A DNA stretch of 64,000 nt from Lumbricus rubellus (Eukaryota; Annelida; Clitellata; Crassiclitellata; Lumbricidae): positions 40,455,033 to 40,519,032 of the forward strand of contig OX243811.1 in the NCBI GenBank assembly GCA_945859605.1, given 5' to 3'. The translations under genes were made by a program, and so were the position numbers. The notes under the pieces are model-generated. The model did not search any database. It was not told where the DNA came from and was given only the letters and a program-made list of their open reading frames with translations. Shown here one piece after another: positions 40,166-51,933 of the stretch (its first letter is position 1; the number at the start of each line of letters is the position of its first letter).

Positions 40166-40603
40166 TAGGGCAGTCCCTAAATCACGGTCAAAAAGTGAAA
40201 AAATCACGGCATACTTTTGCAAAAATCCAAAAATTCACGGCACCGTGATTTTCCGTGATTTTTTACATTTTCAGCACTTTTTTGTAAAAACACCTTTAAA
40301 ATGGTTGCACAAATGAGTATTTATGAATAGGTCTTCACTTGTCAGCAACGTCTTTCACTCCCCAAAACAAAAATTCTTAAATTAATTTAATTATTCCGCG
40401 CTGTTTTTGGTCGTCGGCGCCATTTTTGACGTGTTTCGCAACCATTTTTAACGTGTTTTTACAAAAAAAGTGCTGAAAATGTGAAAAATCACGGAAAATC
40501 ACGGCAAATGGCAAAATTCACGGCAAAGGGCGAAATTCACGGCAAACGGCGAAATTCACGGTTTCCGTGATTTCCGTGAATTCGTGATTTAGGGACTGCC
40601 CTA
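40166..40603. mobile_element. hAT-like fold-back element, 438 bp
   Basis: The ends share TAGGGCAGTCCCTAAATCAC as a perfect inverted repeat. Perfect 8 bp duplications CATATCGC lie at 40158-40165 and 40604-40611. Inner arms (about 40235-40292 and 40452-40505) are also nearly perfect inverse copies, so the element can fold into a long hairpin. No ORF. Assignment to hAT rests on the 8 bp duplication; a P-type element is not excluded. Confidence 0.85.
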
Positions 40604-40804
40604 CATATCGCGCACAACCACAGTGAGCTCACAGCTTATAAATAAGTCTGGTAGGCCTACTAATAAGGCTATAACTGAGCTCGCATGAAATCCTATTGTT
40701 TTAATATTATTCTCCGTTATGGTGCCATGTCCCTGTTATCCTTCGTCAAATACCTATTGGCATTTCTACTTCATTTCTTTCTCTTCTCAAGACTGTCTTA
40801 TTCG

Positions 40805-40895
40805 ACCGGGGTTGGACTGGGAGCGCTCCTGAGTAGTAACCTTGAAGGAGCGCTATATCAAATTCTCAGTGAATAAATAAATAAATAAATAAATG
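40805..40895 (+). mobile_element. SINE 3' fragment with (AAAT)n tail
   Basis: gactgggagcgctcctgagt, then accttgaaggagcgctatat, then about five AAAT units. Confidence 0.8.
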
Positions 40896-41387
40896 TCCAA
40901 ATCCAACGAGGTAGTGAGTTAGCTGTGGGCAGCATTGTGCGATGGTGGAAATCGTGGCGCCGGTGCTGAAATGGTAGAATGGTCGGCTTACGGATTAAAG
41001 ATCATTAAACGATCGAGTTTATGAAAAGATCAGAGATGAAAGCCAGACAAAATTTTGTAGAGTAATATATTAAGCTTAGAACTGCCAGCATGCACACGCG
41101 GAGTCCAGGTATAATTTAGATAAAATAAATTTGGATTGAAGTTTGCTTGGAATATGGTTGCGCTACATAAGATCATTCAGTTCTAAAAATGGCTGACAAA
41201 TTACGTATGGGAAAGTGACTGTAAACTGACTGTTCTAGACCTGTATGAGTAACAGAAACGTTCATACGTTATTGAAAAATCTAGTTAACTAATGACATTT
41301 ATACGTTCGACGACCTCATTATGGTACTTTAGTGTAAACAGTCTGCTGTGCTTAGGCGTTCTTTAAGCGTTGTAGGGACTAAAAGAC

Positions 41388-43070
41388 ATGAAATTTCATT
41401 TTAACGAAGTTGCCCTAAGGCACACCGCCCAATCACGCCTCCCAGACCGAGAAGGCCGACTTCAATACCGGTCGTCAAAAGGCGGCTATAAGGAGCGGTG
41501 GTTTCGGCTTCAGGGTAACCTTCTGTTTTATTTTCGGACGAACGAGTTTGGATCGATAGCCGACCACGACCCTTTGGGAGTTTTTGTGCTTGCTCAGTTC
41601 TCGGTTGAACTGGAACCAATTTCTGACCGGCCGTTTGTTTTTACGATCACTTTCGCTGGGGAAGACGGCAGGAAGCACTACTTCAGCGGACAGACGATGC
41701 AACAATGCCGTGAATGGATGGATGCCATTCAGCGAAACAGTTATGAAGCAGTTCGAATGAAATTTGAGTCTATTCGTAGAGAGATGCAGCGTTTAACTGG
41801 AAAAGATCCAATAACAGAGAAAATGACCACCAGCATCAAGCAGAAAGCGAAGTCCAATGTGGGTGCACTGTCTGGTTTCGGTCAAGACTCACGAAGAACA
41901 AAGTTTTATTACAATGATGGTGTGAGCTCAAAGTGTGACGTGCCGGATTCTAGTTCAGCTCCAGCAGGAAAGCCAGTTTGCCTTCCAGAAGCTACAAAAA
42001 CAAAATTGTTTGATCCTTTGGATTCTACATTAGCCTCAACATCAAACATGACCTTACCTTCAAAACAGATATCTCTTGTTGATGAATTCCTGTTATCTCT
42101 TGGTTTGGATGATAATAGTATGCAAAAGAACTCCGTCCAGCCCAGCATCACCCAGATACCACAAACTGACGCACAGTGGGACATGTGCCAGGTGCCACTT
42201 CAGCCACGAGGAATGTCACAGATGCCTGTGGCGCAATTGAGTGTCTCTCAAATGCCAAGTCAGTCTGGCATTTTTAATATACCGGTACAGCATCAGCAAT
42301 TGAATAACATGTCCCAGATGACAGGTATTTCTAGAATGCTGCTTGGCAAACCAGTCACCTCTCAAATGCCATTCAGACAACCTGGAATCTCCCAAATGGG
42401 ACTTGCGCAATCAAACACCTCACAAATGCCACTGTTCCAATCTGGCATTTCCCAGATGCCAGCCGCCCAGTCAGGTGTTAGTCAAGTGTTTCAACCAGGC
42501 AACTCCCAGATGCCAACTGCTCGGTCATTCATCTCAGAGGTTCCACTTATGCAGCCGGGTATCAGCCATTGGTCACAGATGCAACCAGGTGGATATCAGA
42601 TGACATCTATACAACCAGGAATCTCCCAGGTGCCAGTTTCTCAGCCAGGCATTTCAAAGATGCCACTCATGCAACAAGGCACTAACCAATTGTCGCTGAT
42701 ACAACCAGGGAGCTCTCAGCTGCATCCGGGCATTTCACAGGCGCCGTTAGTTCCATTGTCTGGGACTGGAATGCCTCTCTTACAGCCTGATAGAACTTCA
42801 ACGCTGACGACAAAGATGTCCACATTGCAGACGCCTTCGACAATGCGACCAAGATCTGCGCAAACAGGTGAAATGCACAAAAGGAATGCCGTGCACAAAT
42901 CACAGACCAGCTCAGATGACAAATTCCAGACGCTTCAAGGTCACCAACATCACATTACTGAACCAAGTGCAGCTAACTGTTGGCCACTGCAGCCACTGCA
43001 GCGAACAGGCAGGTCGCACACCACGCCTGAGCTCACTTCATTAGAGAAATGGGAACAGTTTGACGATTGA
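41388..43070 (+). CDS. sesquipedalian/PHETA-like PH-domain protein with a C-terminal SQMP-repeat domain
   Basis: A single uninterrupted frame of 560 codons. The N-terminus resembles sesquipedalian/PHETA (FAM109, IPIP27) proteins: MK start, PDREGRLQYR, KERWFRLQGNLLFYF, and the conserved C-terminal helix CREWMDAIQRNSYEAVRM; the PH domain spans about residues 21-118. PHETA proteins bind the phosphatase OCRL on endosomes and support recycling to the Golgi and plasma membrane. The vertebrate OCRL-binding F-x-x-L-H motif was not found. Instead, about residues 245-480 are some 15-18 imperfect repeats of 11-14 residues on the pattern QPGISQMPL, unlike the roughly 250-residue vertebrate proteins. The chain ends KWEQFDD, which fits the WxxFx[DE] motif bound by the AP-2 alpha ear. 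It is head to head with COG4. Family assignment is strong for the PH part; the function of the repeat half is unknown. Confidence 0.8.
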   Translation: MKFHFNEVALRHTAQSRLPDREGRLQYRSSKGGYKERWFRLQGNLLFYFRTNEFGSIADHDPLGVFVLAQFSVELEPISDRPFVFTITFAGEDGRKHYFSGQTMQQCREWMDAIQRNSYEAVRMKFESIRREMQRLTGKDPITEKMTTSIKQKAKSNVGALSGFGQDSRRTKFYYNDGVSSKCDVPDSSSAPAGKPVCLPEATKTKLFDPLDSTLASTSNMTLPSKQISLVDEFLLSLGLDDNSMQKNSVQPSITQIPQTDAQWDMCQVPLQPRGMSQMPVAQLSVSQMPSQSGIFNIPVQHQQLNNMSQMTGISRMLLGKPVTSQMPFRQPGISQMGLAQSNTSQMPLFQSGISQMPAAQSGVSQVFQPGNSQMPTARSFISEVPLMQPGISHWSQMQPGGYQMTSIQPGISQVPVSQPGISKMPLMQQGTNQLSLIQPGSSQLHPGISQAPLVPLSGTGMPLLQPDRTSTLTTKMSTLQTPSTMRPRSAQTGEMHKRNAVHKSQTSSDDKFQTLQGHQHHITEPSAANCWPLQPLQRTGRSHTTPELTSLEKWEQFDD

Positions 43071-43910
43071 TTCACTTTTGTCAGTTACCTTTTGAAATTT
43101 CAAACCATGAACGGTAAATTCCAAGTTAGTTGGGTAGTTGGCACATATAAAAGGCTAGTGATTGTAAGCTACCACAAATGACCTTTGAATCTTGGAGCAT
43201 TTGGTGTGCTGAAAGCTCAGATACTGAGCATTTGGATGGAGATGAAGCCCTTCCAAATGTGGGAATAGTTTCATTATTAGGTTGCTTTTCTCTGAAAGTA
43301 TGTTCTTCATATGCATTTGACCATTTTCTTATATTCCAGTATAGAGTGGTTGGTTGGTACAGTACTCTATTGATTATCATTCTATCCTGCATTTTCAGAG
43401 ATTGTGGGTTCAAATATTTAATTTCCCCCAAGTCCTTTGGGCTTATTCTTGATAGTGTGCCACCTGATCACATGTGCATTTATAGGCAAGAAAATGAAGG
43501 TTTGGCATTTTACATGTCATGTGTGCTCCATTACAGTGATAAAAGTGAATGGCCAAAATGTTTATCTTATTTAATTTATGTATTTAGAATGGACATCAAT
43601 TTTCTGATTCAGTTTGATATAAATATGATAGTAAGGCCTATGGTTTGACCACTTGATCCGTAATAATTGCACCTAGGTACATAAAGTTCGCAAGATTCAT
43701 TTCTTGCATTGAATAGTACTGTTAAGCATTGTAATATAAGGAGTTTGATGAAGTCAAACTCCTCATAGCACAACAAATGAGCATCTCTGCATTGTGTGTC
43801 TGTAGCACAATTATAGCACATCAAGAAGTGCTCTGGCTAGACTATGTGCACCAGCACCAAGTTCATCTGCAGGCTAATAATGCTCGGGTTACTGGGAAAT
43901 CACTGACACT

Positions 43911-43978
43911 GCACTGTAGCCAGGAGCGCTTCTGAGTAGAAATCTTGAAGTTGCGCTATAATAAGTACACATACATAC
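43911..43978 (+). mobile_element. SINE 3' fragment
   Basis: ccaggagcgcttctgagtag, then aatcttgaagttgcgctata, then a short CATA run: the tail of the local SINE. Confidence 0.75.
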
Positions 43979-44169
43979 ATTCTGTGGTAGGAAGAACAGG
44001 CATTGAGGGATGGCCCATGTTTGTATGCGAAAACTAAAAACTGATATATGGCATTTGAATTTTCTTTATAGGCAAGGTGGCGATCTTTTATTTGGTACAA
44101 CGGGTCAACAGTTTGTGTTAGTTATGATGTTTGTACATAGTATTAAAAATATTATGCTGTTGGCCTTTG

Positions 44170-44345
44170 TATATGGCACTATCCGCAGTGGTCTGTTGGT
44201 GACGCACTTGATTGATGAACAATTGGACATGTATATACGGTTGTGGGTTCGACTTCATGTATGACCAAGGGCAATGTAAACTTTGTAGGTCATTCATTGC
44301 TGGCTCAGGATTTTACGCAAGGGAAGTGAGCAGCTCCTCTACTTA
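44170..44345 (+). mobile_element. decayed tRNA-like SINE head
   Basis: An A-box-like gcagtggtctgttggtga and a B-box-like gtgggttcgactt about 60 bp apart, then gaccaagggcaatgtaaa, reminiscent of the central part of the local SINE. A similar pair lies near 43347-43420. Both are weak. Confidence 0.4.
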
Positions 44346-44951
44346 TTGTATTTATGGAGTCACAGAGATTTATTTCTTTCTCTTTTATTTTGAGAAATCA
44401 TCAGGAGAGTTGCCGGTATGTGTACGTCAATTGATGTGTCATGAAACCTCATAATTGATGGACAATGAGTCCATGCAAAGTTGCTTATTGTCATCACTTG
44501 TTGCATAATAATTGGATTGTGGTGCTATATAATTCTGAATACCAGTGACTGTAGTTTGGAATGCATGTAATGATAATACTATAACCTTTTATCGCTTCAA
44601 AAGTGCATTAGGGTTTGATGCCCGGCTCAGAAAGTTGTTACATTATGCTTTGAATTTCCAAATGATTCAGATTTGTTTTTGAATTTTTTGCCCTTTTAAG
44701 TTTACCAGCATTGTATGGTTCGAACTGCATAGCATACCCAATATAGCAAGCTTCAGCTTTGCTTGCAGCACACTGAGCACAGACGTTGTTTGAAGCTATA
44801 CCAAGCAGTGCTTTCTAGCTACCATATTTTAGCTAACAGTTACATTCTGAGTTGTAAAGCAGAAGCTGGCTTCAGATCACAAACTTTGCATTTTCTAAAG
44901 CATCTTTCAAATGTTGTGATCTGTGTTGCTTTTATGCAAACCATTTACTTG

Positions 44952-45048
44952 CAAAAGACACCACCTTCCTTAGAAGGTATATCACAAAAGACACCACCTT
45001 CCTTAGAAGGTATATCACAAAAGACACCACCTTCCTTTGAAGGTATAT
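44952..45048. repeat. 33 bp tandem repeat, three copies
   Basis: Three copies of a 33 bp unit beginning caaaagacaccaccttcct; the first two are identical and the third has one change before it degrades. Confidence 0.95.
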
Positions 45049-47334
45049 AACCTATAGATGCAATTTGCACCTTTGGTCTTAGGTTCTGTGTCACCTAGTG
45101 AAATACGTGTAATAACATTGATGGATGTATGTTTATAAATTTACAATTACGATATCTATGAAAGGTAATTGAAAGCTCTGTCTGAACTTATTAACTGCAT
45201 ATTTCTTAACCATCAAATGCTTAGTAGTCATGGTCGGTCAGTGTGTAGTACTGTGTATGCAATAAATTTTATGATTTTTTCTGTGTAATAATCAAATATG
45301 GGCTTAGAGCTACTGAGCACTGCTGAAATTTCTGATGACACTTTTGGTTATTTTTGACAACTATAGACAGTAAAGTGTTAGTTTTGGGGTTACATTTCTA
45401 AAGATCACATGTCTAGCAACTTGAGAGGTGTGCTATGAATAGCAATTAATCACTTTGTGCACTAGGCTACTATGAATGCATAAATTTGTCTGTTTGATAT
45501 TTTTGGGATCAATAAACAAGTTGAAGTTACATCCACAGTTCCACACATACAATGACAGTTATTCATAGTTTGAAACTATGAAACAGGCTGAACTGTGAGG
45601 GTCAACATGTTTGGCCTTTTGGCTAAGGTCAATCACTTGAGCTCCTCGAGGTGGGGGGGGCAAAGTCTGAATTTTTTCTTTTTCAAACTATTAATAGCTG
45701 TGTCACTGTATGTGTGGATGTATCTATACATATACAATTGCACCTTTTATGTACCTCACGAAAGTGCAACCTGTGGCAGTACGTATGATGTCAAATGTCG
45801 TTAAGAGCAGAAAGCAAACAATGCAGAGAAAACTAAAGTTATCACAAAATATCATGCCAAAGCATGTAGAGGCCAATACATACAGTGTATACTTTTCAAC
45901 CAAATTCAATGTTTTGGTGATGGATAGATTACCGGTAACTTGTAATGACTTCTTCGTACGGAAGTATTTCATGACTGACTTTATGTTCGTTTTAATGTCT
46001 AGTTTCAGATTTGTTCTGTCATATTACCATATTTCTTGTTGCTACTGATGTATTACTGTAGTGCAATTTCAGATACACTGATTCAGAAAGAGGAGCACTA
46101 TTTATTGAAGTATGTGATTACTGCATATTGTTGAATATTGTTAACATGAGAACAGCCTGTTTACATAACTGCACTGCACACTTGTTGATTATTTTACCAG
46201 AAGTGCATACATGTAGGCCTAGTAGGTTTACCTTCTTTTTGTGCGAGAAAAATTGTTAAGAAATCAAGTGTATAGAAATTGCTTAAATACATTGCATGTT
46301 GGCATCTTGACCTTTCATTGCTTGCGGCCATGTGATTGAAGATGGTACTACAATTATGCTGTGATCTTGTGTTGTTAGGTCAGGGCACTGCTGATGAGTG
46401 TCCTCTGAAGATAGACTGTATCATTGTTTGGTCACAATTGAGGATAATGGACTGTCACATTTTACATTGCACATTTGTAAGCTTAAAAATAAAAAATCTA
46501 AATACACAAAATTAGTGGGTAGAGAAGAATCAGTCTGTTTTTACAATTACAGATTTGTTAATTGCATTGTCAGGAAACAACAGTACCTAATTAGATTAGG
46601 GCTGTGGAGTGTAATGATTAATTAATAGTTAAAAACATTAATCGATTATCTTCTGCTTGTTCTATAATAATTTTAAAGCTTATTTCATGATGTCCAGCCC
46701 ATTTCAGGAGTAAGCATTATGGTGAACAATGATAACATGACACATCTAAAAGGAAACTTACGCAGACATTTTGCACTTAAGGTAAATGCTGATCAAAAAT
46801 CGAAGATGGTGAAACAATTAACTATCTTTATTGCAACAAAGTGAATAAGCAGTTTTACTTGAAGTTTTTTTAAAAGAAAGAAAGTGGTAACTAACTCAGC
46901 AATTACATTTTAAAACAGGTTTTCACACTTTTATGACATAATTTTTTTATACCAAATTAATAATTTAATTGAATAATCAAAGTTAAATTTAGGATACTGG
47001 TCTGAATCAGCCTAAATTATATGCTGTTGTAAAATTTGATACGGTTGCATGCTGTCCAAATATTAAGTTTCTTTCACATCAGGTAGCAATTGATTTTGTT
47101 GTTTTTCATTGACTACCATCAATAAACGTGAGGCAAAGTTAGGTACTTAAACTGGATCCAATGTAAATAAAGCCTTGTTCTCGTATAACATATTTTCTTA
47201 GCTCCTCTAAATCGCTTATGCCCACCTTTTAAAACCTAATAATTAGCCCTGGCAAAATCTAGATACATTACACCTACAAGCCCTAACGATTTGTCAAGCA
47301 TGACCACTTGTAAATCCATGTCATCTGCCACTAG

Positions 47335-47709
47335 TTAAACTGGCGGGCCTCTCTCTTCAGGCTTGAATGAATCCCTCCCATCCCAGAGGAGTCGCCAGCC
47401 ATACGGATCCTTCTTCACTTGTTGTTGCCACCAGGATCTTCTCTCTTCAATACAAGACTTCACGTCTGGTTGTATCACGTCTCCCATCTCATCGTCTGGT
47501 TGTATCACGTCTCCCATCTCATCGTCTGGTTGTATCACGTCTCCCATCTCATCGTCTGGTTGTATCACGTCTCCCATCTCATCGTCTGGTTGTATCACGT
47601 CTCCCATCTCATCGTCTGGTTGTATCACGTCTCCCATCTCATCTTCTGCCATCCTCAACTGCAGCGTCTGGTGAGTGGTGACCTCTGCTGTCAATTCTTT
47701 AGTTTTCAT
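47335..47709 (-). CDS. possible small ORF containing a 30 bp minisatellite (6 x DEMGDVIQPD)
   Basis: A 124-codon minus-strand frame begins MKTKELTAEVTT, contains six identical ten-residue units DEMGDVIQPD, and ends with a Trp-rich tail (RRSWWQQQVKKDPYGWRLLW). The repeat is a 30 bp minisatellite at 47470-47649, a multiple of three, so the frame survives expansion. Three plus-strand frames are open across it too, so openness alone is weak evidence. The unique flanks on both sides also stay open. No homologue is recognised. It could be a lineage-specific gene, an exon, or chance. Confidence 0.3.
   Translation of the reverse strand: MKTKELTAEVTTHQTLQLRMAEDEMGDVIQPDDEMGDVIQPDDEMGDVIQPDDEMGDVIQPDDEMGDVIQPDDEMGDVIQPDVKSCIEERRSWWQQQVKKDPYGWRLLWDGRDSFKPEERGPPV
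47470..47649. repeat. 30 bp minisatellite, six copies
   Basis: Six essentially identical copies of a unit starting gtctggttgtatcacgtctc. Such low divergence indicates recent expansion or homogenisation. Confidence 0.97.
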
Positions 47710-47886
47710 CTTCTCTTCTCATCACATGACTGTACCATCTGCACCCCCCGTCCGATAAACTGATGACTGGTTTATAATTACATGTATAATAATTATGGTT
47801 TGTTTTTACTTCCACTTAAAAAACACATTATTTGTCTTTTATATCCTTGACAACTGCTTTCACATCTGTGCTTTACAATGCAGTGT

Positions 47887-47990
47887 AGACCAGTGCTGTC
47901 CAACCGTTTTGGCCCCGTGGGCCACAGAAGCAATATTTTTGAAGCCAAGGGTCGCAATAATAAGCTCAAAAGCAACAGCACAAAATTTAC
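47887..47990 (+). mobile_element. truncated hAT-like end
   Basis: CAGTGCTGTCCAACC followed by ggccccgtgggccac is a hAT-Charlie-type left end. No matching right end was found downstream. Confidence 0.6.
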
Positions 47991-47999
47991 AGTGCATAA

Positions 48000-48789
48000 T
48001 ACCATGAATACTAGCCTACATGATGCTTGATTATAGATCACTTAGATCAGCACCAAATTATTAGGTGCGCTCAGCTCGATTTTTAAGTTTGTCGCCCAGC
48101 CTGGCACTCATGGTCTGGAAAACTCATCTATTCATTTTGTCTCCCAGTTACAGTTTGTTAATTAAGGTTCATCTCCACCCTGTGGCTGAACCGAAACCAG
48201 AGTCAATTCGGTCTAAGGAACAGTCAATAGTCATCGGCTGAGAATGAACCAAAGACCGATGAACCATTCATCGTAAATCATAAATCACGTTCAATAGCAT
48301 TAAGATAAAGAAAACAGAAGTGAATAGAAGGAGAAAAGTGAAGAGATATCTGAACATACAAACTTGTATATATATCGCATATTTTCTAACTTAATATGTA
48401 ATTTCTTTGTTTCACATGGGACTTTATCAGTTATTGACAGCTAAACTAGCTAGTAATCACTAAGCATCTTCAGTCAATCCTACACTTCTGCTTCTTAGTC
48501 AGTTCAATCCTATATTTGTCTTCAGTTACCTACACCAGGTATAAGAAAACCTGAGTTACAAGTCACAGTATGCAATAATATCCTTCAGCAACCAAATCCC
48601 TACTGTAAACAAACCTTCATTAAAACTGCATGTTCACTATACAAACAATCTGGGATAATATAAACCTACTCCCAAACAGAACCTAACAAGGACAAGCACC
48701 AAGTCCATGCAGGCGATTGCCAAAAGAAAACTTCTGATAACGCTACTTTTATGTATTAGATGACAATGATGATGACTTATCATGAGGCA
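48000..48789. other. intergenic, no gene recognised
   Basis: AT-rich; short frames only. Confidence 0.4.
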
Positions 48790-48797
48790 TTCTAGAG

Positions 48798-49177
48798 CAG
48801 TGTTTCTTAACCAGTGTTCGACCGAACACCAGGGGTTCGATGAGCCTTTGCCAGAGGTTCGGCAGGGGTCCTCTGAAATATATACATATTCAGGGTCAGT
48901 GAGTGAAAGTGAAAAATCATTTGCTATTGTTTCCAAACGGTAACAACAAAAGACACATATTAAGATGCAATTGGTAGTGTTGGTACGGTTAGTTAACTGT
49001 TAGTAGAGTTCATGTATTGAATGTATTAATGTTGTATCACATTTTGGTAGGCCTACAATTTTTTATTTCCTGTTGTTCTCATTAGTTAACAAATTATTGC
49101 TCAAACTTGAGGGGTTCGGTGAGTGGTCATGGATTTCTCTTGGGGTTCGGCTCCCTTGAAAAGGTTAAGAACCACTG
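48798..49177. mobile_element. hAT (Charlie-type) non-autonomous element, 380 bp
   Basis: The ends CAGTGTTTCTTAACC and GGTTAAGAACCACTG are inverted with mismatches. Perfect 8 bp duplications TTCTAGAG lie at 48790-48797 and 49178-49185. The interior has ggggttcg motifs near both ends. Confidence 0.9.
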
Positions 49178-49185
49178 TTCTAGAG

Positions 49186-51933
49186 CCAAATTAAATTGTC
49201 TCCTAGTACATAAAATAATTATATTAATGCTATAATGATCAACAAGCATATACTATTTGCTGCACTTATTGCCTGCCCCTGGTCAGTATATCTGAATTTG
49301 ATACACGAGTCAAATGGACCATTCAATCACCAGTTCTCCATATCAGTGCACTACATAAAAACCATAGTCAGATCCAGAATATGATGATGCAATAGAACAT
49401 TTGCTTTGAAATCATTTTGTAACTAGTGCGTAGGAACCTGCAAATCAAAAATCTTTCTGTTGAATTGTGGTAAAGGTTTGAATTCAAATCGAATCAGCAG
49501 CTTATAATTTGATATTCCAATAGTGCATGACACTGCAAGGCAGCAAGCTTAGGATAATGCAAACATCGGTTGGTCAGAATAATAGAACTTTTCAGTAAAG
49601 TTCAGACGCTACCTCATCAATGGCCAAATGCCATCCAGTTGCATTGCTGACCTGTGCCTGCTAGATGCCAATTCATTGGTTATTCATAGTCACTTACGAG
49701 TTATAAGTTGTTGCAAACATGTGCAGCAATTCAACAACCAATTCACAAGCAGTAAGCAATTAAAACAATTAGTTTACAACAACGTGTGTTAAGGGCAAAC
49801 ATCACATTCTTGATGATTCGAAAATGTTTAGTATCGTGACTCCACCTTCAAATCAAATACAGCTGTCCAATTGAATCCAAATCAAATATATTCGAAGTTT
49901 TGCAGATCCCTACTACTGAGTCAAATACAGTGCATAAATATTTTTAAGTCCACAATTTCTTGAAGCTCTTTTGACTATGGTAAAGTTACATCGTAGAAAA
50001 TGGAAAATACTACCACCAGGCTTTTGCTAAGCTAGTCATAAACAGTCGAAAATATGAAACAAAGGGATAAATTTCATTCAAACAGAAGATAGTTCAGGTT
50101 GAAAACCTCACGTGTTTATGAAATGTTGGAAATCATACAGTAATAAAAGGCATTGCAAAGTAACTTTATGTAATGTTTAGATCTTAAGGTAAAACAAGAC
50201 ATAGCAAGGTAACTTTGATTAAAGTACTTACTTTCCAGTAAAGCAGAAGAGACAAGGCAAAGTAGTTAAATCATGTTAGATAACATCACAGGGCCTGAGG
50301 GTACAATATGTGAAGGTAGTATAATGGCAACACAACCTAGAACAATAAAAGCTCAAAAACATTCTTTAGATACTCATCATAAGAATTCTTTGAGCTAATA
50401 GCCAAACAAAAAGATCTTGAAAATTTTGAGACATATCTAAAAATTGCAACTCAAACCAATTCAGCAACATTTCTTCAAATAATTCACATCAATCATCAAA
50501 ACAATTTGAATAATACTAGCACTATTATTTAAAGAGCACCACTACCTAAAGATTAATCGTTTACACTAATGGTGCAAAGGTCAAGTCGGCCACACGAACC
50601 CTTGTATGTTTCCTATCTATTACGTATGTATGCTCAATACTAATATGCACATAGTATTTATATAACATATATGCAAGTGTATAGTAAGAACTGGTCAGCA
50701 AAGCCTCTACCAGTCTTAACCCTTTAATGCCGGAGTGTATAGGATTTCCCATACCATTTACTACCATCTCGGCATTAAAGGGTTAAGGCAGACCCAAACC
50801 TGTACTCTCTGCATGGTTAATGCTCAACTAAAGGTCACCACTTACACTTCTACTGTGCCACCTATAGATATATACAGCGCCAGTAACTTAATTACCGGTA
50901 CTATTCAGAAGCGCTAATGGAAACATTGGGAGAAAAAAACGACGTTAATGATGAGAAAAATCAGTCTTAGCTTAGACTTTGGTGATCGCTGTGTGTATCG
51001 AGAGCATCACTCATAAAAACACAGAGCATATATCAGAAAGTATAGATGCACATCTACTAGTACAGGATGATTCTTTCAGCTAAATCTTAGTTAGTTTCCA
51101 GCACGCATACAAGAGTAGGAGTTTACAAAGGCACAACCATACACATCACTGATGACAAAGATGGCAGTCTTTCACAGAGCAAACAGAAGACATGTATGCG
51201 TAACTATTGAATGCAACAGTTGTAGAGCCGCTGCAATGAAGTACCATTCTAATGCACTTGATGTACTAATTATCAGATGAAAAGCAAGGCAGAGTCATTA
51301 CAAGTTTATTAATCATCTCAACCAGCTACAGAGACACAGTCCGTGGGTTTATAGAATATTCAATGAAGCACATATGCAACAAACGGCAACTTACCAATTG
51401 GGTGGCACTCAATAACACATTTAAATGTCTCAACATTCACCAGTTTAAACAGAAAAATTTCATAGTGCTTGACAACCCAGACGCTGCAGCAGCTAAAGTT
51501 ACCAAATAGAATTTATAAGAAGACAGAAAGCCGTTTCTCATTAAATTTTACAGTAACTCATGCCAAGATTTACACTGCACTTACAAACAGTTCTAAGCCT
51601 TCGTGTTACAAATTAACAACCTGCTAAAGATTTTCTGCCGACTCTGTTACGCGTTCAGCCACTCAGGTGAAATGCTAAAACTAACGTCCTGCCACCTCAA
51701 TTACTTATGCGCTGTAATACTCCAAGACACAGGTCTGCACAAATAATCCACGTCGCCTCAAAATTCGTAAAGGATAGTCGCACTGTCAAGCAAATTATTG
51801 AATCGTCAGAGAGCAGCTGAAACGGCAGCTGGAGCTAGCGGCACACACACAGTTAACTGGAATTCCGTCTTCTCTTTGTGTTTCTTGGTTTCATTGGAGG
51901 TCATTCTAAGCAGTTCGTCCATTTCAAGTCACT
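49186..51933. other. LSM14 downstream region, likely part 3' untranslated
   Basis: No frame with a domain. On the minus strand an AATAAA motif near 51305 is a candidate polyadenylation signal for LSM14. It contains the second 71 bp MITE and a SINE tail piece near 50870-50915. Confidence 0.4.
50716..50786. mobile_element. 71 bp piggyBac-type micro-MITE, copy 2
   Basis: Same structure as 28766-28836, TTAA-CCCTTTAATGCCG ... CGGCATTAAAGGG-TTAA, with two substitutions between copies. Confidence 0.85.

Larger units (their letters stand above)
40086..41387. promoter_or_regulatory. divergent intergenic region between COG4 and the PHETA-like gene
   Basis: The two ATGs are 1302 bp apart and the genes are transcribed away from each other, so both promoters lie here. 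A 438 bp fold-back hAT element begins 81 bp upstream of the COG4 ATG, and a SINE 3' fragment lies at about 40805-40895. No TATA box can be assigned with confidence. Confidence 0.5.
43071..47330. other. PHETA-like 3' region and intergenic DNA
   Basis: It probably starts with a 3' untranslated region; AATAAA motifs lie near 45256 and 45508. Open frames such as 43178-43648 show no domain. It contains two decayed tRNA-like SINE heads, a SINE 3' fragment and a 33 bp tandem repeat. TAGGCCTA is almost absent (one near 46211). Confidence 0.45.

Noticed and set aside
42030..42110. Clathrin-box motif in the PHETA-like protein (LLSLGLDD)
   Set aside because: The acidic and hydrophobic positions do not match the clathrin-box pattern.
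43178..43648. 156-codon plus-strand frame after the PHETA-like gene
   Set aside because: AT-rich, contains a decayed tRNA-like SINE head, no domain; more likely 3' untranslated sequence.
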